Shown: in pieces, positions 16,229-25,175 of the stretch | Numbering within the stretch: position 1 is the first letter of the stretch | How the letters are laid out: every line of letters begins with the position of its first letter | Source: Clostridia bacterium | GTDB taxonomy: Bacteria; Bacillota; Clostridia; Christensenellales; Borkfalkiaceae | Length of the DNA stretch: 64,000 nt | Reading direction: 5' to 3' | NCBI GenBank assembly: GCA_017397305.1 | Contig: JAFQJB010000004.1 | Location: forward strand, 56,804-120,803 | The notes under the pieces: model-generated | What the model was told of the DNA's origin: nothing | Databases searched by the model: none | Seen by the model: only the letters and a program-made list of their open reading frames with translations | Made by a program: the position numbers and the translations under genes

Positions 16229-17620
16229 ATGAGTTACTTAAAAGACAATTTTTTATTAGAGAACAAAACGGCTGAAAAACTTTATTTTGACTATGCAAAA
16301 GATATGCCGATTTTCGACTATCACTGCCACCTTCCCGAAAAGCAAATTTTGGAAAACGCAACCTTTAACGACGTTTTTGAAATTTGGCTTAAAGGTGACC
16401 ACTATAAGTGGAGATTGATGAGAAACTATGGTATAGACGAAGAATTTATCACTGGCGATAAGACCAATAAAGAAAAATTCTTCTGCTACTGCAAGGTTTT
16501 GGGTACGGCTTTCGGCAACCCCTTGTACCACTGGTCACAAGTTGAACTTAAAGAGTTTTTCAACTGCGAAATAGAAATCAACGAAGGCAATGCCGAAACC
16601 ATTTGGAATTGGTGTAACGATTACATTAAACTTAACAACATCACCCCCCAAAGCCTTATCGAAAAGTCCAACGTTACCCATATTTTCACCACTAACGAAA
16701 TTTTCGACGACCTTTCGACCTTTGAAGCAATTGCTAAAAAGGACTATAAATTTAAGGTAATTCCCGCGTTTAGAGCGGATAAGATTATGAATCTTGAGGC
16801 TGACGGATATACCGACACCATTGCAAAACTTTCCGCACTCGTTGGCGAAGTTAAAGACCTTAACGATTTGGAAAAGGCGCTTGAAAATAGACTTAACGCC
16901 TTTATTAAGGTTGGCACAACGGCAAGTGATATCGCACTTCAAAGCGTATACGAAGTTGCTGATAGGGAAGATGCTGAAAAGGTTTTTGCAAAAGCGGTTA
17001 AGGGCGAAAAAATCACCGCAAAGGAAGCTGAAACTTTCAAGGGCTACTTTACCTACTTCCTTATGAAACTTTATGCAAAATACGATATCAGAACCGAACT
17101 TCACGTTGGCGCAATGAGAAATAACAACACTCAAATGCTCAAAAAGTTAGGTTTAGATACAGGGTATGATAGCATTGCTGAAGACAACAGCATTAAGCTT
17201 ATGTCAAGGCTTTTCGACAAACTAAACGATGAAAATGCCCTTCCTAGAACTATCATTTTCAACCTCAACCCCAAAATGAACACCGAGATAATGACACTCG
17301 TTGGTTGTTTCCAAGATAGCAGTGCTAAGGGTAAAATTCAATACGGACCTGCTTGGTGGTTCTTAGATAATAAGGTAGGTATGGAAAATCACCTCAAAGA
17401 TATGACCGCAACCGGACACATCGCAACCTTTGTTGGTATGCTCACCGACAGCCGTTCGCTTCTTTCATATCCTAGACACCACTATTTTAGAAGAATACTT
17501 TGCAACTACCTCGGCACTTTGGTTGAAAATGGTGAAATCACCCAAGATATCGAACTTATCGGCAACGTTGTAAAGGATATCGCATACAACAACTCAATCA
17601 AATACTTCAATATGAAATAA
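16229..17620 (+). CDS. uxaC: Glucuronate/uronate isomerase
   Basis: This 463-residue amidohydrolase-fold enzyme interconverts D-glucuronate and D-fructuronate (and D-galacturonate and D-tagaturonate), the first cytoplasmic step of uronate use. The FDYHCHL motif (residues 29-35) gives the HxH metal ligands. The C-terminal WWFLDNK, LTDSRSLLSYPRHHYFRRILCN segment is the strongest family signature. I chose the start at 16229 because AAAAAAGGAG lies 8 bases upstream; the ORF extends to 16205 without a better site. No uxaB, uxuA or kdgK gene is adjacent, so the rest of the pathway must be elsewhere. A hairpin terminator follows. Confidence 0.93.
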   Translation: MSYLKDNFLLENKTAEKLYFDYAKDMPIFDYHCHLPEKQILENATFNDVFEIWLKGDHYKWRLMRNYGIDEEFITGDKTNKEKFFCYCKVLGTAFGNPLYHWSQVELKEFFNCEIEINEGNAETIWNWCNDYIKLNNITPQSLIEKSNVTHIFTTNEIFDDLSTFEAIAKKDYKFKVIPAFRADKIMNLEADGYTDTIAKLSALVGEVKDLNDLEKALENRLNAFIKVGTTASDIALQSVYEVADREDAEKVFAKAVKGEKITAKEAETFKGYFTYFLMKLYAKYDIRTELHVGAMRNNNTQMLKKLGLDTGYDSIAEDNSIKLMSRLFDKLNDENALPRTIIFNLNPKMNTEIMTLVGCFQDSSAKGKIQYGPAWWFLDNKVGMENHLKDMTATGHIATFVGMLTDSRSLLSYPRHHYFRRILCNYLGTLVENGEITQDIELIGNVVKDIAYNNSIKYFNMK

Positions 17621-17622
17621 TT

Positions 17623-17656
17623 AAAAAAGGAACTGCGTCTTGCAGTTCTTTTTTTT
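17623..17656 (+). terminator. Terminator after uxaC
   Basis: GGAACTGC (17629-17636) and GCAGTTCT (17642-17649) form a stem with flanking A and T runs. Confidence 0.85.
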
Positions 17657-17699
17657 AACAAAATGACCGTTTAGATTTTGATTAAATCGCTCAAAATCA

Positions 17700-17728
17700 T
17701 TGACAATTGGCTTTTGCCGTGTTATACT
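17700..17728 (+). promoter_or_regulatory. Near-consensus promoter of the SIS-TIM-YjbQ operon
   Basis: TTGACA (17700-17705) and TATACT (17723-17728) with a 17-base spacer, about 43 bases before the start codon at 17771. Confidence 0.85.
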
Positions 17729-17770
17729 TTTATTAGATTTTTACTAAAAGTAAAAGCAAGGGAGAAAGAT

Positions 17771-18367
17771 ATGCAAAACGAAACGCTTAAAATGGTTAAA
17801 GAGGCATACAAAATCGAAGCAGAATGCATAACCACAATGCTAGATTATCTTGATGAAAAAGAGTTTTCTAAAGCGGTTGACCTTTTGAAAGGCGCAACGA
17901 GAATTGGCACTTGCGGTTGCGGTCACTCAGGCATAATTTGTCAACATCTTGCTCACCTTCTTTGTTGTATCGAACAACCCGCAAGGTTTATTTCACCAGC
18001 GGAAGCCGTTCACGGCGCAACAGGATTTTTGCAAGAAGGGGACGTTATGGTTTTCGCTTCACGTGGCGGAAAGACCAAAGAACTTCTTCCTATAATCGAC
18101 ATTTGCAAGGCAAAGGGTGTAAAAATTATTTCTATTACCGAGAATATGGAGTCACCCCTTGCTATAAATGCTGACGCAGTGTTAAAGCAATACGTTAATA
18201 GGGAAACGGATAAATACAATTCTCAAGGCACGACGTCAACCACCGCACTTTGTATGATTTGCCACGCACTTCAAACTGCGCTTATCGAGGAGACGGGCTT
18301 TAAGAACGAGCAATTTGCACTCATCCACCCAGGTGGAGCAGTTGGCGAAAGATTAAATAAAAAATAA
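17771..18367 (+). CDS. SIS-domain phosphosugar isomerase (KpsF/GutQ-like)
   Basis: This 198-residue single-domain SIS protein has GTCGCGHSG near residues 46-54 (phosphate loop), the FASRGGKTKE segment in the middle and HPGGAVGE at the end. The last is typical of arabinose-5-phosphate isomerase-type proteins, though the CBS domains of KpsF are absent. The start at 17771 has a GGGAG site; the longer frame to 17678 spans the promoter. It is the first gene of an operon with a TIM-like isomerase gene (12 bases downstream) and a YjbQ gene, suggesting a phosphosugar pathway. The substrate is unknown. Confidence 0.82.
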   Translation: MQNETLKMVKEAYKIEAECITTMLDYLDEKEFSKAVDLLKGATRIGTCGCGHSGIICQHLAHLLCCIEQPARFISPAEAVHGATGFLQEGDVMVFASRGGKTKELLPIIDICKAKGVKIISITENMESPLAINADAVLKQYVNRETDKYNSQGTTSTTALCMICHALQTALIEETGFKNEQFALIHPGGAVGERLNKK

Positions 18368-18379
18368 TAGGGGTAGAGT

Positions 18380-19084
18380 ATGAAAAAAGATTATAAAATC
18401 AGCGAACCGTTTTTCGAATATGGTCCTAAATGCTATATGTATGGCGACACGCTTTTAGCAATAGCAAAAGGACTTGATAAACTTTCTAAAAAGTATAAGG
18501 TAGACGTTATTTTGGACGTTCCCGATACCGAAATTTATAATATCGCAAAAAACACCAAGAGAATTCACGTTTACTCTCAACATATGGACAGCCTTCCCGT
18601 AGGTAAGGGCATGGGTAAAACCCTTCCCGAAGCGGTTAAAGCTGCAGGGGCTGTCGGCGTTATGCTAAATCATGCCGAGAGAAAGCTTACCCTAGAAGAA
18701 ATTGAACAAGCAATCAAACGTGCGGACGAATTGGGCCTCGCTACCATGGTTTGTGCAGACTCTGTTGAAGAAGTTAAAGCAATCGCTAAACTTGGTCCTA
18801 ACATCTTAGTTGCTGAACCCACAGAACTTATCGGTACTGGTAAACCCGCCGATAAAGAATACGTTGACGAGGTTATTAAGGTTATTAGGGAAATTAATCC
18901 CGAAATCAAACCTTTCCCGTCGGCAGGTATATCTAAAGGTGAAGATTGCTATAACATTATAAAAGCAGGCGCATCGGCATCTGGTTGTTCATCGGCAATC
19001 GCTAAAGCAAAAGAGCCCTTAAAACTTGCCGAAGAAATGATTGCTGCAGTTCGTCGTGCTTACGATGAACGTCAAGGCAAATAA
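18380..19084 (+). CDS. Triosephosphate-isomerase-like protein (archaeal type)
   Basis: This 234-residue TIM-barrel protein has the archaeal-type Tpi motifs: LNHAE (residues 96-100, the catalytic His region), AEPTELIGTG (145-154, the catalytic Glu loop) and SAGISKGED plus SAIAKAKEP (phosphate binding). The usual N-terminal NxK motif is not evident; the segment there reads YGPKC. It may therefore isomerise another small phosphosugar, such as a tetrulose phosphate. The SIS partner gene lies 12 bases upstream and the YjbQ gene about 65 bases downstream. A bona fide glycolytic Tpi is usually in a gapA-pgk operon, not here, so a catabolic role is more likely. Confidence 0.75.
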   Translation: MKKDYKISEPFFEYGPKCYMYGDTLLAIAKGLDKLSKKYKVDVILDVPDTEIYNIAKNTKRIHVYSQHMDSLPVGKGMGKTLPEAVKAAGAVGVMLNHAERKLTLEEIEQAIKRADELGLATMVCADSVEEVKAIAKLGPNILVAEPTELIGTGKPADKEYVDEVIKVIREINPEIKPFPSAGISKGEDCYNIIKAGASASGCSSAIAKAKEPLKLAEEMIAAVRRAYDERQGK

Positions 19085-19149
19085 TAGGAATTAACCCGAA
19101 AGGGTAATAATAAAAAGAGAAAAAATTATTTATTAAAAGGAGAAACACT

Positions 19150-19770
19150 ATGGACTTCAAAATTTTCCAAAAAGAAATCGAACTTCAATCAAGAGGCTGG
19201 ATTCCTACTTTCCACGACATTAGAAAAGAAATTCTCGAAATCGTAGAAGCATCTGGCGTTAAGAACGGCACCGTATCAATCGTGTCACACCACACCACTT
19301 GTTCTGTAATGGTTCAAGAATGCTCACACGATATCGACTCATTCGACCTTGAATATCTTCAACACGACCTTCTCGATATCATGAGAAAGATGATTCCTGA
19401 CTTTGCTGAAGAACATCAATATCGTCACCCTGGTCCTATCCACGCACAATACGGCAGACACGTTAACGAACCCGGTGACTATTCTTCAATGAACACCGAC
19501 GGACACCTCCGTTCAGTATTCTTTGGCAGAAGCGAAACTTTGACCATCAAAGACGGCAAACTCGACCTCGGCTTGTTCGCTCACATCTACTTCATTGACT
19601 GGGACCACGTTATTGCTCGTCGCAGACAAGTTAACGTAACCGTTATGGGTACTGCTGAAGACGTTGCTGATAGAAAGTGGAACGACGGCAAGGTTATCGA
19701 TACCAAGCGTAAATTCACCGAAGAAGAAAAGGCATACGACATTCACTACGATTTGCAACAACAAAGATAA
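19150..19770 (+). CDS. YjbQ/UPF0047-family protein, long form
   Basis: The core carries the family signatures SHHTTCSV (residues 46-53) and MNTDGHLRS (114-122), then FIDWDHVIARR near 148-158, which mark a metal-binding pocket. Typical YjbQ proteins have about 135-140 residues; this one has 206, with an insert before the NTDGH motif and a charged tail after residue 168. E. coli YjbQ has a weak thiamine-phosphate-forming activity, but the true role is unsettled. An AAAAGGAG site precedes it. Placement after SIS and TIM-like genes suggests it acts on a phosphorylated intermediate or side product. Confidence 0.82.
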   Translation: MDFKIFQKEIELQSRGWIPTFHDIRKEILEIVEASGVKNGTVSIVSHHTTCSVMVQECSHDIDSFDLEYLQHDLLDIMRKMIPDFAEEHQYRHPGPIHAQYGRHVNEPGDYSSMNTDGHLRSVFFGRSETLTIKDGKLDLGLFAHIYFIDWDHVIARRRQVNVTVMGTAEDVADRKWNDGKVIDTKRKFTEEEKAYDIHYDLQQQR

Positions 19771-19780
19771 TAAAAAATCT

Positions 19781-19813
19781 TTCTCTGTCGCATTTGCGAC
19801 AGAGAATTTTTTT
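19781..19813 (+). terminator. Strong terminator after the YjbQ gene
   Basis: An 11-bp perfect stem (TTCTCTGTCGC at 19781-19791 with 19796-19806), a 4-base loop and a 7-T tract. The AEC gene starts only 11 bases after the tract. Confidence 0.9.
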
Positions 19814-19824
19814 GAGGATAATTT

Positions 19825-20844
19825 ATGTTTTTAGTTACTCTTCAACAAACGGCAATACTTTTGGCGTTTATATTAATAGGCTACTTTTTAAGGAAAAAAG
19901 ACATAATAACCGAGGGTGGAAAGAAGGTTTTAGCAAAACTTTTAACCTTTTTATTCGCACCATGCTACACCGCGTCAAGTTTATCAAAGATTATAAACGT
20001 GGGCGAGTTGCCAATGTACGGCACAATTATTCTTGCGGGACTTGGGCTTACTATATTTTGTATTTTTGCTGCGCTTCCGCTCGCAAGGGTGCTCGGTAAA
20101 GACCAGTTGCAACGCAACATCTTAAAATACGGCTTAGCAATCGGCAATATCGGTTATTTTGGTTATCCCATCGTATACGCAATATATGCCGCAATCGGTG
20201 GTGAAACTCTTGGTAACCAAATGCGTGCCGAAATGATGATGTTCTGCCTGCCGATGACCATAGCAATTTATACGTACGGCTATGCGGTTTTAACAAAGGA
20301 CGTTTCTGGCGATGCACTTATGAAAAAACGTACCACCAAAGAAAAACTCTCTTTCCTTTGGTCAATGCCTATGATAGGTACTTACGCTGGTATTGCTTTG
20401 GGGCTTTTGACAAGCGGTTTAAACTTTGAGATGCCATCAATCATTACCGACGCGTTAACTATTGCAGGTAACTGTCAAAGCGCACCCGCAATGCTCTTAA
20501 CGGGCGCAGTGCTTGCAGGTGTTCCGTTTGGTAAACTGTTTACCTCTTGGAAGCCTTACGTTATAGGCGTTATAAGATTACTTGCATTCCCGCTGGTCGT
20601 TGGGGCGATATTCTTCGTCATCCACCTATGCGGTGTGTCTGGTGAAACGTTTGTACGCGTGTTCAAACTATCGATAATAGTAAGCGCTATGCCCGTCGGT
20701 ATGAACGTCGTTGTATTCCCAGAATCAGCAGGGCAAGATAGCACTGAAGGGGCAAAGAGTTGCTTTATATCCTACATATTAGCACTTGGCGGACTACCGC
20801 TTGTGCTTACTATGATGGACTTAGTTGCAAAATTATTCGTATAA
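19825..20844 (+). CDS. AEC-family transporter
   Basis: This 339-residue protein has about ten hydrophobic segments in two halves, with the family's central GNIGYFGYP motif and the C-terminal region MPVGMNVVVFPE. AEC (auxin efflux carrier) permeases in bacteria move organic acids such as malate or malonate. The start at 19825 has a TGAGGATAA site. It lies just beyond the terminator of the SIS-TIM-YjbQ operon with no clear promoter of its own, so some expression may come from read-through. It is convergent with AraC regulator 2 across a shared terminator. Confidence 0.85.
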   Translation: MFLVTLQQTAILLAFILIGYFLRKKDIITEGGKKVLAKLLTFLFAPCYTASSLSKIINVGELPMYGTIILAGLGLTIFCIFAALPLARVLGKDQLQRNILKYGLAIGNIGYFGYPIVYAIYAAIGGETLGNQMRAEMMMFCLPMTIAIYTYGYAVLTKDVSGDALMKKRTTKEKLSFLWSMPMIGTYAGIALGLLTSGLNFEMPSIITDALTIAGNCQSAPAMLLTGAVLAGVPFGKLFTSWKPYVIGVIRLLAFPLVVGAIFFVIHLCGVSGETFVRVFKLSIIVSAMPVGMNVVVFPESAGQDSTEGAKSCFISYILALGGLPLVLTMMDLVAKLFV

Positions 20845-20859
20845 AATTCATAAAAAAAT

Positions 20860-20890
20860 AAAACGCACGAACTAACTATTCGTGCGTTTT
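20860..20890. terminator. Bidirectional terminator, overlapping the end of AraC regulator 2
   Basis: AAAACGCACGAA (20860-20871) pairs perfectly with TTCGTGCGTTTT (20879-20890) with a 7-base loop. The right arm lies inside the last codons of the minus-strand gene. Confidence 0.85.
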
Positions 20891-21741
20891 TTGTATTCTA
20901 GCGGGGTTTTACCCGTCAATTTTTTAAAGGTTTTTGTGAAATAGTTGGGAGTGTCAAACCCAAGTTTTTGCGAAAGTTCTTTTACCGAAAGGTTGGTTTG
21001 CAGTAAATATTCCTTTGCAAGATTGATTTTAAGTTCTTGATAATACTCGATAACCGTTTTACCCGTCGCAATCTTAAACTGGCGGAAGATATATGCCTTG
21101 CTATAACTTATCTTTTTGGAAATATCGTCGATTGTCAGTCTAGAGTCAAGGTTGTCTTTTAATATTTTAATAATATCGTCGGCAAGCTTGTTGTTTATAT
21201 CCTTTTCTTTTAAGAATACGTCGTTTCCATATTCGGTTTCGGTAAGCGAACGCATAATATCGATAAGCAAGGTTTCAAGATAGTTCTTGATTAATTGTTC
21301 ACCGCCAAGGGTGGGGTGGGGAAGAAGATTCATAATCTCCACGTCCGAATTGTAAAAGGTAATATCGTACGTCTTTTTTGCAATATCGGCAATTTCTTTT
21401 GCCAAACTCATTTGCTTTTTGTTAAGTTTAAGCAGTTTTTCGGAAAAGAAACGCATTGCTTCTGAAAGGCAATCGAAAGAAAGTATTAAAACCGAGCAAT
21501 CTTTACAAATAAGGGTGTGTTTTTCGTTGGGTTGGTGAAAAAGAACGTGCCCCTCGTTCAACGTAATCTGCTTTGCGTTTGAGGTGCAAATAGCACTGCC
21601 CTTGTCTACTAAAACCAATTCCCAGAAATCGTGATTTTCCTCTTCTTGCACCATTTGTTCTTCTGGTTGGATATAGTGTATGGAAATAATTCTTCTAACA
21701 ACTAATAGGCTGTTAATTTTGTACTTAAAATACTTTCTCAT
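20872..21741 (-). CDS. AraC-family regulator 2 (probably leaderless mRNA)
   Basis: This 289-residue protein has an N-terminal cupin-like domain (about residues 25-100) and a C-terminal two-HTH AraC domain ending in YFTKTFKKLTGKTPLEYKK. The start at 21741 is chosen because TATAAT ends only 6 bases upstream and there is no ribosome site, the same arrangement as AraC regulator 1. The ATG at 21777 overlaps the -35 box. It is divergent from the PIG-L-to-PfkB operon and probably activates it in response to a sugar or sugar phosphate. Confidence 0.85.
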   Translation of the reverse strand: MRKYFKYKINSLLVVRRIISIHYIQPEEQMVQEEENHDFWELVLVDKGSAICTSNAKQITLNEGHVLFHQPNEKHTLICKDCSVLILSFDCLSEAMRFFSEKLLKLNKKQMSLAKEIADIAKKTYDITFYNSDVEIMNLLPHPTLGGEQLIKNYLETLLIDIMRSLTETEYGNDVFLKEKDINNKLADDIIKILKDNLDSRLTIDDISKKISYSKAYIFRQFKIATGKTVIEYYQELKINLAKEYLLQTNLSVKELSQKLGFDTPNYFTKTFKKLTGKTPLEYKKRTNS

Positions 21742-21747
21742 AGCCAA

Positions 21748-21777
21748 ATTATAGCATAAAAAATCGTATTTTTGCAA
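21748..21777 (-). promoter_or_regulatory. Promoter of AraC regulator 2, abutting its start codon
   Basis: On the minus strand TTGCAA (21777-21772), an 18-base spacer and TATAAT (21753-21748) lie 6 bases before the ATG at 21741. Confidence 0.8.
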
Positions 21778-21822
21778 GTATTATATCCAAAATTTTAATT
21801 CGTATATTATTTTACACTTTTT

Positions 21823-21868
21823 GTATACTATTCTCCATTGCAATTTGCACGCGCGCGTAGTATACTAT
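21823..21868. promoter_or_regulatory. Promoter and repeated GTATACTAT sites for the PIG-L operon
   Basis: TTGCAA (21838-21843) and TATACT (21861-21866) with a 17-base spacer form a plus-strand promoter. The 9-mer GTATACTAT occurs upstream at 21823-21831 and again over the -10 box at 21860-21868, a 37-base offset. These may be binding sites for the divergent AraC protein. Confidence 0.6.
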
Positions 21869-21901
21869 ACACTAGTAAACTATAATTAGGAGAGTTATGT
21901 T

Positions 21902-22627
21902 ATGAGAATACTTGCAATCGGCTGTCACCCCGACGATATTGAAATTGCATGCTCAGGCACTTTGGCTAAATGCGTTCAAAGAGGGGATACGGTTATAGTA
22001 TGCCACACTTCAAGCGGTAATTTAGGTCACGTTATTATCCCACCGGATGAACTTTCTATTATGAGGGCGAACGAAGCCAAAAAGGCTGGCGCGCTTGCTG
22101 GAATTGAAGTTATCTGGGGCGGTTTTGACGACCTTGAAATTTATGAAAACAATAAGCAAGCAAGGGATAAGATGGTTGACGTTATTAGATATGCAAACCC
22201 CGACCTTATCATCACCCACGACCCCAACGACTATATGCCCGACCATACTTCAGTTAGCAAGTTGGTGTTTGACGCAAGTTTTACGGCAACCCTTCCTAAC
22301 TACAAATGTTCGGTGCATAGGTTTACTAAAGACGATACACCCGCAAAGCTTGTTCCTATCTATTATATGGACACGCTTGCCGGCGTAAACTTTAACCCGA
22401 CTATGTACGTTGACGTTACCCAAACGATTGACCTTAAACTTCAAATGCTTAACTGCCACGAAAGTCAAATCGTTTGGATGCGTGACCACGACCACATCGA
22501 TTTTCCCGATATGGTAAAGACTTGTTCTAGATATAGGGGATATCAATGCGGAGCAGAATACGCAGAAGGTTTCCGCCAATGTGACGTATACTTAAAGGGT
22601 ACAACCAAGAGATTGCTACCCGAATAA
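21902..22627 (+). CDS. PIG-L family N-deacetylase
   Basis: This 241-residue zinc-dependent deacetylase has CHPDDIE (residues 8-14, two metal ligands and the catalytic Asp) and PDHTSV with the third metal ligand His115. Relatives remove acetyl groups from GlcNAc-containing substrates such as diacetylchitobiose or GlcNAc conjugates. It has no signal peptide and acts in the cytoplasm. First of six closely spaced genes. A NagB-like protein two genes downstream makes an amino-sugar substrate likely. Confidence 0.88.
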   Translation: MRILAIGCHPDDIEIACSGTLAKCVQRGDTVIVCHTSSGNLGHVIIPPDELSIMRANEAKKAGALAGIEVIWGGFDDLEIYENNKQARDKMVDVIRYANPDLIITHDPNDYMPDHTSVSKLVFDASFTATLPNYKCSVHRFTKDDTPAKLVPIYYMDTLAGVNFNPTMYVDVTQTIDLKLQMLNCHESQIVWMRDHDHIDFPDMVKTCSRYRGYQCGAEYAEGFRQCDVYLKGTTKRLLPE

Positions 22628-22638
22628 AAGGAGATAAT

Positions 22639-23649
22639 ATGAAATTAAGATGGTGTGTTATCGGCGCAGGTGGAATTGCCGATAGAAGAACTATACCTGC
22701 AATACTTGAAGACGAGGGTAGCGAACTTGTTGCCGTTATGGACAAGTTCCCCCAAACCGCTGAAAAGATTGGTCAAAAATACGGCGTAAAATATTTTACC
22801 GACGAGGCTGAAATGTTAAAGAGCGTTGAATGCGACGCCGTTTATATTGGAACACCCGTATTTAGTCACTATGACCAAGCAATGATTGCCCTTTCTTTTG
22901 GTAAACACGTTTTTGTTGAAAAACCTATCGCAATGAACGTCACTGAGGGTGAAAAACTTGTCAAAGCATTTAAGGAAAAGGGAAAAATGCTTTGCGTTGG
23001 CTATATGATGAAATATCACAACCTTCACGAAAAGGCAAAAGAAATAGTTAAAACCGACGGAATCGGTGCGGTAAATAGCGTGAGAGCGCAGTTTACTTGC
23101 TGGTATCCCGATATCCCTGGCGCGTGGAGACAAAACAAGGCGCTCGGTGGCGGTGGTGCAATAATGGACCTTGGCGTTCACTGTATCGAACTTGTTGAAG
23201 ATATTTTGGGCGAAGAAATCGTGGACGTTAAAGCATTCTACAACACCAAGACCTTCAATTATGAGGTTGAAGACGGCGCAGTAGTTATCTTTAAGACGAC
23301 TAGCGGTGTTTTAGGACATATCGACGTAAACTTCAATATTCCCGACAATGCGTCGCTAAGCAAACTTGAACTTTACGGCGATAAAGGTTATATTATGTGC
23401 GAAGGTACGCTCGCTCAAGAAGAAAAGGGTAAACTTATGCACCTTTATTCACCCCAAGGCGATTATAGTGCCGCTCAAAATAGAACGACGGATAAACCCG
23501 AAGAATACTTCGGTGCTGAAAGTAATTTGTACTTGAAGCAATTAAAGAAATTCCGCAATGCCGTTCAAAGTGAAAAACTTGATTATTTCTACACTGATAG
23601 GGCTGTTCAAGTTCAAAAGGTTGTAGAAAAAATATATAACGAAAATTAA
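22639..23649 (+). CDS. Gfo/Idh/MocA-family NAD(P)-dependent oxidoreductase
   Basis: This 336-residue protein has an N-terminal Rossmann domain ([11 protein letters not shown], residues 6-14), the EKPIAMN motif with the catalytic Lys, and a C-terminal alpha/beta domain with GVHCIE. The family oxidises or epimerises sugars, inositols and sugar acids, or cleaves glycosides by an NAD-assisted redox step. It lies 11 bases after the PIG-L gene with an AAAAGGAG site. Within this operon it could act on the released sugar or on a glycosidic bond; the substrate is not determined. Confidence 0.88.
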   Translation: MKLRWCVIGAGGIADRRTIPAILEDEGSELVAVMDKFPQTAEKIGQKYGVKYFTDEAEMLKSVECDAVYIGTPVFSHYDQAMIALSFGKHVFVEKPIAMNVTEGEKLVKAFKEKGKMLCVGYMMKYHNLHEKAKEIVKTDGIGAVNSVRAQFTCWYPDIPGAWRQNKALGGGGAIMDLGVHCIELVEDILGEEIVDVKAFYNTKTFNYEVEDGAVVIFKTTSGVLGHIDVNFNIPDNASLSKLELYGDKGYIMCEGTLAQEEKGKLMHLYSPQGDYSAAQNRTTDKPEEYFGAESNLYLKQLKKFRNAVQSEKLDYFYTDRAVQVQKVVEKIYNEN

Positions 23650-23665
23650 TTTTAGGAGATTTATT

Positions 23666-24610
23666 ATGGATTTTAATTCAACAGTAAAAGGTAGTTTATT
23701 AGAAGGCTTCTATCCTGAAGGATGGGACTTTAAGAAAATCGACGAAATTTGTTCAAACGCACCCGAAGCAATCACCGAAAGACAAAGCTTCTGGAATAAG
23801 GACTTCAATCCTATCGAATGTAAAGACCTTGGCGAATTCGACGTAAAAATGGGTCACGAAATCGCAAACGAAATCAAAAAAGCAAACGAAAGGGGCGAAA
23901 AGATTGCATTTATTCTTCCCGTAGGACCTATGGGTATGTATAAATGGGCAGTATACTTCTTAAAAGAATGGAACGTATCTTGCAAAAATGTTTGGTGTTT
24001 TAACATGGACGAATGGGCTGATGCAGAAGGCAACACCATTACTGGCGACGCATCTTTCCAAAACGCAATGGAAACAGCTTTTTATAATCCTTTGGGCGAA
24101 CTTACCGTTCCTAAGGACCACAGAAACTTTGCTACCAAAGAAAATCTTCCTACCTATCCCGAAAAGATAGCAGCATTAAAGAAAGAAGGTGCAAAACTCG
24201 TTCTCGTTTACGGTATCGGCAGAATGTGTCACATTGCTTTCTGGGAACCCCAATTCGGTTCGGAGTTCGCTTCTAACGAAGAATGGATTAAACAACCCTA
24301 CAGAATCGGTGCAAAACTTCACCCGTTAACAATCGAACAAAACGCGCAAACTTCATTCAAGTCAAGAACGTCACTCGTTCCTTGCCGTGCTAACACTGTA
24401 GGTCCCGCACTTATGTTCCAAGCAGACTATGCAATCGGCGGTGCGGACGGCGTTTACGGACGTGGTATGCAATGGCAAGGTATGAGCCTATGGATGACAC
24501 TTCGTTACACACCTAACAGATGGGTAACTTCTTCATTTATTCCCACTATCCCCGGAAGATTGTTCTTCCTTAAAGAACTCGCAGGTCCTTTGAGCCCTGA
24601 CATGAACTAA
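23666..24610 (+). CDS. NagB-like glucosamine-6-phosphate deaminase homologue with altered active site
   Basis: This 314-residue protein belongs to the NagB/RpiA/DevB-like superfamily. FNMDEW around Asp115 matches the NagB FNMDEY segment that bears the proton-transfer Asp. The GIGxDGHIAFNEP signature reads as [13 protein letters not shown] here, keeping His189 and Glu194 but replacing the conserved Asp by Met187 and Asn by Trp193. It is also longer than NagB (about 265) at the N-terminus. It probably acts on a different amino sugar or isomerises without deamination. A TTAGGAG site precedes it. Fourth-gene spacing is 1 base. Confidence 0.8.
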   Translation: MDFNSTVKGSLLEGFYPEGWDFKKIDEICSNAPEAITERQSFWNKDFNPIECKDLGEFDVKMGHEIANEIKKANERGEKIAFILPVGPMGMYKWAVYFLKEWNVSCKNVWCFNMDEWADAEGNTITGDASFQNAMETAFYNPLGELTVPKDHRNFATKENLPTYPEKIAALKKEGAKLVLVYGIGRMCHIAFWEPQFGSEFASNEEWIKQPYRIGAKLHPLTIEQNAQTSFKSRTSLVPCRANTVGPALMFQADYAIGGADGVYGRGMQWQGMSLWMTLRYTPNRWVTSSFIPTIPGRLFFLKELAGPLSPDMN

Positions 24611-24611
24611 T

Positions 24612-25163
24612 ATGACTGAAAGAGAAAAGAGTTTGGCGGGCGAATTGTATTCGCCCGCCGACCCTGAACTTAGAAAACTTCATTTAAGAGCAAGAAAGCT
24701 GTTTGGAAAATATAACAAAATCGACCCGTCAAACGACAAAAAGTTGAATAAACTTATCAAAAAGATTTTTGGTTCAACGGGTGAAAAAGTTCACGTTCAA
24801 CCGCCCTTTTATTGCGATTACGGAATAAATATCTCGGTTGGTGAAAACTTTTTTGCAAACTATGGCTGTATAATTTTGGACGTAAATAGGGTAACGATAG
24901 GCAAAAATTGTATGCTTGCACCCAACGTTAAAATATTTTCGGCAACTCACCCCGTTCGTGCGGAAGATAGGTATAACGGCGTGGAATACGGCTTTCCCGT
25001 CACCATTGGTGACAATTGCTGGATAGGGGGCGGGGCGATTATTAACCCAGGCGTAACTATCGGCAACAACGTGGTTGTGGGCTCGGGCTCGGTTGTGACC
25101 AAAAACTTTGGTGACAACGTAGTTATTGCCGGCAACCCTGCAAAAATCATTAAGCACTTATAA
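24612..25163 (+). CDS. Sugar O-acetyltransferase (Maa/LacA-like)
   Basis: This 183-residue protein has the short helical Maa domain (residues 5-58) followed by a left-handed beta-helix of hexapeptide repeats. The catalytic His113 lies in FSATHPVRAEDR. The family transfers acetyl from acetyl-CoA to maltose, galactosides or related sugars, often as a detoxification step. It starts 1 base after the NagB-like stop with no clear ribosome site, so translation is probably coupled. Confidence 0.88.
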   Translation: MTEREKSLAGELYSPADPELRKLHLRARKLFGKYNKIDPSNDKKLNKLIKKIFGSTGEKVHVQPPFYCDYGINISVGENFFANYGCIILDVNRVTIGKNCMLAPNVKIFSATHPVRAEDRYNGVEYGFPVTIGDNCWIGGGAIINPGVTIGNNVVVGSGSVVTKNFGDNVVIAGNPAKIIKHL

Positions 25164-25175
25164 TTTGGAGAAATC

